23,356 nt of DNA, taken from contig BFEA01000062.1 in assembly GCA_003427395.1 (NCBI GenBank), positions 3,116,938-3,140,293 on the forward strand. The letters are read 5' to 3'. Position numbers and translations under genes: made by a program. The first letter of the stretch is position 1. Each line of letters starts with the position of its first letter. The DNA is from Chara braunii (lineage: Eukaryota; Streptophyta; Charophyceae; Charales; Characeae). The notes beneath the pieces were generated by a model, which was not told the origin of the DNA, did not search any database, and was given only the letters and a program-made list of their open reading frames with translations. Shown here one piece after another: positions 17,853 through 23,356 of the stretch.

Positions 17853-19076
17853 TCACTTCAGCCAAACGCGTGCCACTCCGACGATCTTTTCCCAGAACTC
17901 AGTGGGTTCACGCCTGTGCATCCACTCAAGCCCAACCATCACCACCTGCCCGGGGTACCCCTATTTCCGCAACTCCTCGATTAATGTCAGTACATTAAGA
18001 AAGGTGACCACTGCAGCATTCGAATTCCTCAAGATCCGTAGGATGGTGTTTGCCACTGTAGCAAACTTTGCTTTAGCAGGCTCAAAAGACCTGAAATCTT
18101 TGTAGGTTCTAAAGCGCAGATCCTCAGAACCCCAGATCGAGTCCCCATTTTTGAATTTATGAGACATAACTATGGTCTTCGATTCTCCGATTTTTAGCAG
18201 CCTAGTTTCCAGGAAGTCCAGAATTCCCAGTCCAGTGTCCGTTCTTTCGAGTAGTAGCCCATTCGGATAACAGCAAGTGACAAGGTCAAATCGCTCGCGC
18301 GCCCTTCGCTCAGATGCAGGGTCATCTTTTTCGAAAAAAGACACCACCAGAAGATCATCGATATATCTTTTTCCCGTGATGAACTTCGCGTTTGTGCCTA
18401 GTGATCAAAGAAATCTGTATTCTGAGAACATGCACATAATGCAAGCCAACGGAGGGCTGGCTCTGCCCCCCATTGGGATCCCTTGTTTCTGTTTCAGTAC
18501 TGAATCACAAACTCGAAAAAAGGAGTTTTCCAGCTGGAACTTAGTTAGAGTCACTAACACACTGAGTCTGACTGATTTCCAGCCCGCTTCACCACGAGAT
18601 TTCCCAAATTTTGCCTGCTTTTTCCGGGTATTTACTCGAATCCACCTGAATCCATCTTTCCGGAGGACATCAACAATCCATTCTACCGCACTGCAGATTT
18701 CACTGTGAGGTAGCTGTGTAAACATCTCTTTGATGTCATAGGTCCGTGCTTCGAAGTCCAGCCCGCTCTCAGCCCCCTGTTTATTCACCTTTTCGATCTC
18801 ACCTTTCAGTTCGCCGATCGACCGAAGGTTGAAGTGCGGTACCTTCACGTGTTCAATCAACCCATTTAAAGCAGTCGAGAGCAAACCAGAAGCAGCTCGA
18901 AATGGGCTAGAAAACGAAGGGACTATGGGTCTCTTCTTCGCTTTATCCTTCTTTTTCGACAAGACATATGCAAACTGCAGCTCCCCTTTTCCGTCCCATG
19001 ATGCAATTTTTCCTAACCCAGCCTCCTGGTATGAGTGCCTATATATGCAAACTGCAGCTCCCCTTTTCTGTCCCAT
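17853..19076 (-). pseudogene. Penelope-like reverse transcriptase, broken by two in-frame stops
   Basis: Minus-strand frame from about 19076 to the stop at 17853-17855. Visible RT blocks in order: KKRPIVPSF (residues 49-55 region), TYDIKEMFTQLPH (motif A aspartate, about 113), KQKQGIPMGGRASPPLA (motif B, 198-211), RYIDDLLVV (motif C, catalytic DD at 18354-18359), CYPNGLLLE, LDFLETRL (the FLE/FLD block), then TYKDFRSFEPAKAKFATV and RGYP-like C-terminal text. TGA at 18405-18407 and TAG at 17961-17963 interrupt an otherwise single frame. The order, the FLE block and the post-RT 'K..TV..T..RI' segment resemble Penelope-like elements more than LINE or LTR RTs. The N-terminus is disturbed by a 77-bp duplication. 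I cannot exclude another non-LTR lineage. Confidence 0.78.
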
Positions 19077-19119
19077 GATGCAATTTTTCCTAACCCAGCC
19101 TCCTGGTATGAGTGCCTAC
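18966..19119. repeat. 77-bp tandem duplication at the 5' end of the nested RT
   Basis: Two copies starting at 18966 and 19043 (offset 77) share ATATGCAAACTGCAGC through CTGGTATGAGTGCCTA, with one clear C/T difference. Since 77 is not a multiple of three, the duplication shifts the RT frame, so the residues before HSYQEAGLGKIASW in the open frame are a duplication product. Confidence 0.95.
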
Positions 19120-19165
19120 ATTTTTCAATCACTACAGCCGGCCCATCCGAGACGCATTCATATGG

Positions 19166-21636
19166 GCTAAATGTAGATCGGAAAAAGTTTATGATCGAGT
19201 TAATTGGTCTTATGTCATCACAACGCTAAATGTAATGGGCTTTGGAAAATCTTTCTGTAAGTGGGTGGTTACTATGTATTCAATGTCGACAGCAGCAGTA
19301 TTAGTGAATGGGAGGGTGTCAAACAAGTTATCCCTGTCTTGGTCCCTTAGGCAAGGCTGCTGTTTGGCACCACTACTATTCGCAATTCAGATGGAAACGC
19401 TGTTGAGTAACATTAAAGTTAACCCATCTATCCGCGGTCTGACGGTGGGCCAACTAGAATATAAAGTTAAAACTCTGGCCGATGACCTCTTTGTGGTCTC
19501 AGAAAACTTGACGGCCTCGCTTTCAGCAGTGAAAGAGTGCTTAGACGAATACTCAAAGCTTTCTGAAGCCGCAGTAAACTGGCGCAAGTCTACTTTTTTC
19601 CTCCCCCTTCCCTATGCGATGGTTGTTCAGTGGGCCATGCATAGAGTTAACGAAGATCAGTCCGTGCATTTCTTGGGGTTCAGATCTCCCTTCTCTCATG
19701 TATTGGGGATCAGGACGACCTGTTACTACAGAAAACTCTACACAGACTGGTGACTTGGGGCAAAGCCCCCCACCTCTCACTGTTTGGACGAGGGATGGTA
19801 ATAAATGGTGCACTTTTCGCGTTGCTGTGGTTTGTGGGGACCGTAAGGGGCTTTGGGAAACATCTGTATAACCTGATAAAGAGAAGAGTTGCGAAGTTTC
19901 TGTGGAAACCTTACGCGAAGGACGAGGAATCCTTCCTCTCCAAAGTTGTCTGGGAGCTACTATGTCTCCCTCGCGACCAAGGGGGCCTGGGTATTCTCGA
20001 TCCAAAAAGAGAGAACGGAGCCATGTTGATAAAGTGGTTCGTGAAAGGTGCGGTAGAACCCGAAGTCCCCCATTGGGTGGCACTTGCTGAATATATTCTA
20101 TCACAGGAATGGAACCTCAGTCGCCCAGCCAATGTATGGACTTGTCTGATGCTCCACACGTATCAACGTCGGTTCATTAAATCCGCTTTCTGGAAAGCAA
20201 TCATTCAGTCCTGGAGACTACTCAGACCTGTGGTGTGGGTAGCTCTGGTTACTAAAGTTGAAGTCCTGGATCAACCTATCTTCGAAAACCCTCATATTCG
20301 AATGGACACGGGTGAGTGGTTCAAAGCCGATAACTCAACAGGGGGATTTGGACGCAGATGGATTGAAAAAAGGGTACTCCGCATTGAAGACCTCTGGGAC
20401 AAAGTCAGGGGCAATCGGAAGTCAATTAATGAGCTGAAACAGTTACTGGGACAAGTAAGAGGGATTCAAGAGAAAATAACTCTCATCATTGAGGCCATTC
20501 CAGATGGTTGGATAGATTTGTTAACTTCAATTACAACAGACCCCCCAGGTACCTGGTATGTAGCGAATGATTTAACAGCCTCTCACCAGGTTTGGAAACT
20601 AATTGAGATCCAACCTAATGGGAAGCGTATCTTTCAAAGTTGGTCTCTCGAACAGAACAACACTTTACTTCCCACAGAGTCACAAACTGATCCGGTGGTG
20701 GGATCAACCTTTTCTCAGATTCGGGTAATGGAGTACATCCAAAGGGATGGCTCCACCTCCTGCATGTTGTTTGCTAATGGTAACCCAATCAGAGCCCTGA
20801 AATTGGACCCCAAGATGTGGGAATGGAGGGCTTTTGGTCGTGATGGTCAGAATTTGTGCCTGCTTAAAAATTACACTCAAAGTATAGGGCCTATAGGCTA
20901 TAACCTAGCTCCCCCATCTCGCGACCCTCTGATAACAGCCATGTCCCGTTGGCAGTCATCAGAGGGTCGCGGGATGGGGGAGCTAGGCTATAGCCTATAC
21001 TTTTAGTGTAATCAAGTAGGCACAAATTCTTACCATCACAGCCAAAAGCCCTCCATCGACATTTCTTCAGATCAGATGCCTAACCAACGGCAGGCATCAT
21101 TACTTTGGCTTCTGAGTATGGTTGCTACTCCCTCGGCAGTCTGGTTAACAGAGCATGGTATGGAAGTCGATCTAACATGCCAACGTTGCCAGTGGGCATT
21201 TGAATCTACTGTCCATCTATGGTGGGACTGTCCAGCTTCACATCGTATATGGACCAGGTGGGCCAAGAAATGGGATCAGCTTACTGGAAAGATCTTGTCA
21301 TGGGACAAAGTATGGAGCCTCCTGGGAGGAGTTCCTAAGAACCTCGCCTCTGAGAAGGGATGGGGATACGTGGCACAAGTGGCAACGACGGTGATCTGTT
21401 CAGTCATATGGAAAGGACGAAATGACAAGGTGTTTGAGGACAAAGAATGGTCAAACAAGCAGATTTGAAACGCAGTCCATCATGAGCTGAGACAAGTCAT
21501 TTCAGCAGATTGGAGAAGGAAGGTCCAAAACGCAAAAAACAGACACAAGGGGTTAAGCTGGTTTAAGGATACCTGGTGCTTAGGTGGTTCGATGGCACGA
21601 ATTGTGGACGACACCAAATTGACGATAGATGATTGA
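19166..21636 (+). pseudogene. LINE ORF2, 3' part: RT catalytic core, thumb and zinc-binding C-terminus, broken
   Basis: Continuation of ORF2 after the nested insertion. Blocks: EKVYDRVNWSYV, VLVNGRVSNKLSLSWSLRQGCCLAPLLF, the catalytic LADDLF (19475-19492; the usual residue before ADD is F or Y), AAVNWRKSTFFL, FLGF. A one-base loss near 19706 (a G run) shifts the frame; coding resumes as HRLVTWGKAPHLSLFGRGMV and continues to about 20880. It is then disturbed by an inverted duplication and a stop at 21004. The final section has PNQRQASLLWLLSM and a zinc-binding C-x2-C...H-x4-C (CQRC...HLWWDC) typical of the zf-RVT domain. A stop at 21466 precedes the terminal TGA at 21634-21636. No RNase H motif was recognised. 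Confidence 0.92.
20823..21058. repeat. inverted duplication within LINE ORF2
   Basis: The left arm (20823-20933, part of the coding strand) and the right arm (20958-21058) are inverted copies separated by a 24-nt spacer. The strongest match is 20884-20933 against 20958-21000. Similarity extends outward through TTACACT, AGGCACAAATTCT and CAAAAGCCCTCCA with scattered changes. The right arm interrupts the ORF and contributes the stop at 21004. Confidence 0.93.
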
Positions 21637-22339
21637 CTTTTCTCTTAGTGGGTGAAATCACTACCAACCTGAGTCGCTCGGTTTTGTTCTTGTCGCAGTA
21701 GACACGCAGCAGGCTTTGGGTGGAGGGAGCGTCTACAGGAAATTTGGCAATCTTGGGTCATGAGATTTCCCTCACCGCCATAGGTGAGCACATGTAAAAC
21801 AGGTTAAACAGGATAGGATTACAGTAGATAGAAGCACAGTAGGGTAGGGAGCCCTCTGGCTTGATCCAGGGGGGCCGGAGCGTGAAGCTGGTGTTCTGAA
21901 ATTCGTTTGTAAAGTCCTTGGGGCCAGTGATGGCTGAATAGTTATGCCATAGTTGGTGGGTTGGCTGTTGACCTTTTTTGCTGATCAAGTAGCTAGGTAC
22001 TGGTTTCTGGTTTGGGAGTTTTTTTTGTAGGCCATGAAGGCATATTCTTGTGGTTGTTGAACAATAGGTACATACTAGATTTTGGTTTGTGCGGTTTTAT
22101 AGGCCGTGAAGGCATACTTTGTTTTCTCAGGGTCGTGGAATGTCAGGGCAGCGGTCTAGATTTGGCCATTTCTGTCTCTAGACCGTGGATCCTGACGCGT
22201 GAAATTGTTTGCTTGCTGGGGTATAAGGCCTCTAGGCTTCCTTTCCACCGGGTTGTTTGTTGAGGATTCCCACCTCAGGTTAAATGTTTCTGAAGTAATA
22301 TGAAGCCCTCAGGACCCTTTTTTTTGTAAAAAAAAAAAA
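21637..22339 (+). other. probable LINE 3' UTR with A-run end
   Basis: Non-coding after the ORF2 stop. It contains an imperfect 71-bp duplication (starting 21995 and 22066, both with TAGGCC(A/G)TGAAGGCATA), a 9-bp inverted repeat CGGTCTAGA at 22152-22160 with 22177-22185, and an 8-T, GT, 12-A sequence at 22318-22339 that I take as the candidate poly(A) end. The end assignment is tentative. Confidence 0.55.
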
Positions 22340-22410
22340 CTTAAACTTGGGCCGTGGGACTTCACCCCAGATTTGACAGGTAATTGATTTTTTTTTTTTT
22401 TTTTAAACCA
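22340..22410. other. linker with 17-T tract
   Basis: Contains GTGGGACTTCACCCC at 22355-22369, also present inverted at about 11883-11897 near the U2 copy, and a run of 17 T at 22388-22404. No gene. Confidence 0.6.
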
Positions 22411-22983
22411 CTAGTACCTTGCCCGGTGTTGGGAAATTAGGGAAAACTGGCAGTTTTCCCAAACTCCTGAAAATTCGGAGGCCGGGCCCGATGACGGCTA
22501 CCATTGATAAATTTGATCGACAGCCGTCGTTTCGTTTCGCCCATCCGAAAAGGTCGGAGGCCCACCCGAGGCCCGCTATTTTCCCACGCGGCAAAGGTAC
22601 TAGTGCACTAGTACCTCGCCCAGTGTTGGGAAAATAGGGAAAACTGCCAGTTTTCCCAAACTCCTAAAAATTCGGAGGCCGGGCCCGACGACGGCTGCCA
22701 TTGATAAATCTGATCGGCGACCGTTGTTTCGTTTCGGCCATCCGAAAAGGTCGGGGGCCCACCCGAGGCCCTCTATTTTTCCACGCGGCAAAGGTACTAG
22801 TACCTCGCCCAGTGTTGGGAAATTAGGGAAAAATGGCAGTTTTCCCAAACTCTTGAAAATTCGGAGGCCGGGCCCGACGACGGCTGTCATTGATAAATCT
22901 GATCGGCGGCGGTCGTTTCATTTCAGTCATTCGAAAAGGTGGGAGGCCCACCCGAGGCCCGCTATTTTCCCACGCGGCAAAGG
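22411..22983 (+). repeat. three-unit tandem array, about 190-bp units
   Basis: Units 22411-22607 (197 bp), 22608-22796 (189 bp) and 22797-22983 (187 bp) each begin CTAGTACC(T/C)(T/C)GCCC and end CACGCGGCAAAGG. Each contains GGGAAAA.TGGCAGTTTTCCC (a palindromic stem), GGAGGCCGGGCCCGA, a GACGGC/GATAAAT block and TCCGAAAAGG-like text. The first/second junction has a palindrome centred on TAGTGCACTA. Open frames on both strands across the units are repeats of one another and not genes. Confidence 0.96.
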
Positions 22984-23356
22984 GTAAATTCAATATTATG
23001 TCTAATCTGACATAGGGTGGCCTTTTCAGCCCAGGGTGGCCTTGATTGCCTTAAGGGAACCCCCAACCGGGGACACCGGCCAGGGGACAGCCGGTGGCAG
23101 AGGGACCGAGCATCATCTGAGTGGCCAGTCGCTGTTCGCAGCCCGTCAGGGTTGCGTTTTCCCCCCTCGAGACATTTTCGTCGTTGTTCATTATATCGGT
23201 CGTTCATTCGGGCCCATTGGTCGTTCAAAGGCTGGTAAAATGAAAGGCACTGGCATTTAGAGGGGGGGGCGCAGTTCAAGCAAATGCAGGACCGGTATTT
23301 GCCCGTGGCATTTTCCTGGGAACCGGTAGGTGGCCGTGGTCTAAAATATTTTGAAA
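22984..23356. other. unassigned stretch, no gene seen
   Basis: GC-rich sequence with several short frames on both strands (73-105 codons) and an 8-G run near 23263. No recognisable domain or repeat partner within the window. Confidence 0.4.

Larger units (their letters stand above)
16952..19165 (-). mobile_element. Penelope-like retroelement inserted into LINE ORF2 (5'-truncated)
   Basis: LINE coding stops after NFKHKTQ at about 16950 and resumes at about 19166 with a VD.EKVYDRVNW block, which in LINEs directly follows. The intervening 2.2 kb is therefore an insertion. Its only gene is an RT on the minus strand (17853-19076). The sequence downstream of the RT (16952-17850) is non-coding and contains imperfect repeats. 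No GIY-YIG endonuclease was recognised, and there is too little room upstream for a complete element, suggesting 5' truncation. Exact ends and a target-site duplication could not be fixed. Confidence 0.75.
13136..22339 (+). mobile_element. L1-type LINE (non-LTR retrotransposon), degenerate, with a nested insertion
   Basis: A two-ORF LINE: ORF1 (gag-like, zinc knuckle) at 13136-15329, and ORF2 (endonuclease, reverse transcriptase, C-terminal zinc-binding domain) from 15326 to 21636. ORF2 is interrupted by foreign DNA at 16952-19165. A candidate 3' end is the 12-A run at 22328-22339. Both ORFs carry frameshifts and nonsense codons, so the copy is dead. With the insertion removed it would be about 7.0 kb, normal for L1-type plant LINEs. 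The left boundary is not resolved; no flanking duplication was found around the A run. Confidence 0.93.

Noticed and set aside
19553-20159. Antisense frames of 82-183 codons over LINE ORF2
   Set aside because: They lie opposite recognisable RT coding sequence and have no domains of their own.
22403-22987. Open frames on both strands in the terminal array
   Set aside because: They are the same repeat unit read in different phases; composition and repetition explain them.

Overview
The window looks like intergenic, repeat-rich DNA from a large plant-type (streptophyte) genome. I found no intact host protein gene. Everything recognisable is a mobile element, a relic of one, a tandem array or a retro-copied small RNA. 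The plant-type assignment rests on three things: an L1-like LINE whose ORF1 resembles the DUF4283/zinc-knuckle gag of plant LINEs and whose ORF2 opens with an SWNMRGLG-type endonuclease; a TTGGTATCAGAGC primer-binding-like site typical of plant LTR elements; and U2 snRNA-derived copies. A charophyte alga or bryophyte seems as likely as a vascular plant, and I cannot name the species.

Layout. 1-2270: an (AG)n tract, unassigned GC-rich DNA, a PBS-like site at 1432 and a 78-bp tandem duplication. 2274-3060: a 5'-truncated U2 snRNA copy abutting a nested foldback element, then one copy of a dispersed repeat. 3060-4740: unassigned DNA, a perfect 204-bp direct duplication, and a second, inverted copy of the dispersed repeat ending in a hairpin. 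4740-7440: microsatellites, a 173-bp tandem array and a 152-nt pure purine tract. 7440-11850: pyrimidine-rich, highly diverged direct repeats, with a roughly 612-bp terminal-inverted-repeat element full of GGTACC-centred palindromes (9221-9832) and a 26-bp minisatellite. 12027-12283: a full-length U2 retro-copy on the minus strand, flanked by target-site-duplication-like repeats.

13136-22339 is one large decayed LINE on the plus strand. ORF1 (gag-like) ends in a 4-nt ATGA overlap with the start of ORF2 (endonuclease, reverse transcriptase, C-terminal zinc-binding domain). ORF2 is split by about 2.2 kb of inserted DNA (16952-19165). That insert carries, on the minus strand, a second and unrelated reverse transcriptase of Penelope-like character, with QGIPMGG and YIDD motifs and two in-frame stops. 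ORF2 also contains a 100-111-bp inverted duplication. Both reverse transcriptases are broken, so the locus is a nested graveyard and not an active system. After the LINE, 22411-22983 is a three-unit tandem array of about 190 bp.

The elements are linked mechanistically. A LINE-type retrotransposition machinery of the kind encoded here can plausibly account for the U2 copy with its A-rich end and flanking duplication. The Penelope-like insertion shows that two different target-primed RT classes were active in the same genome.
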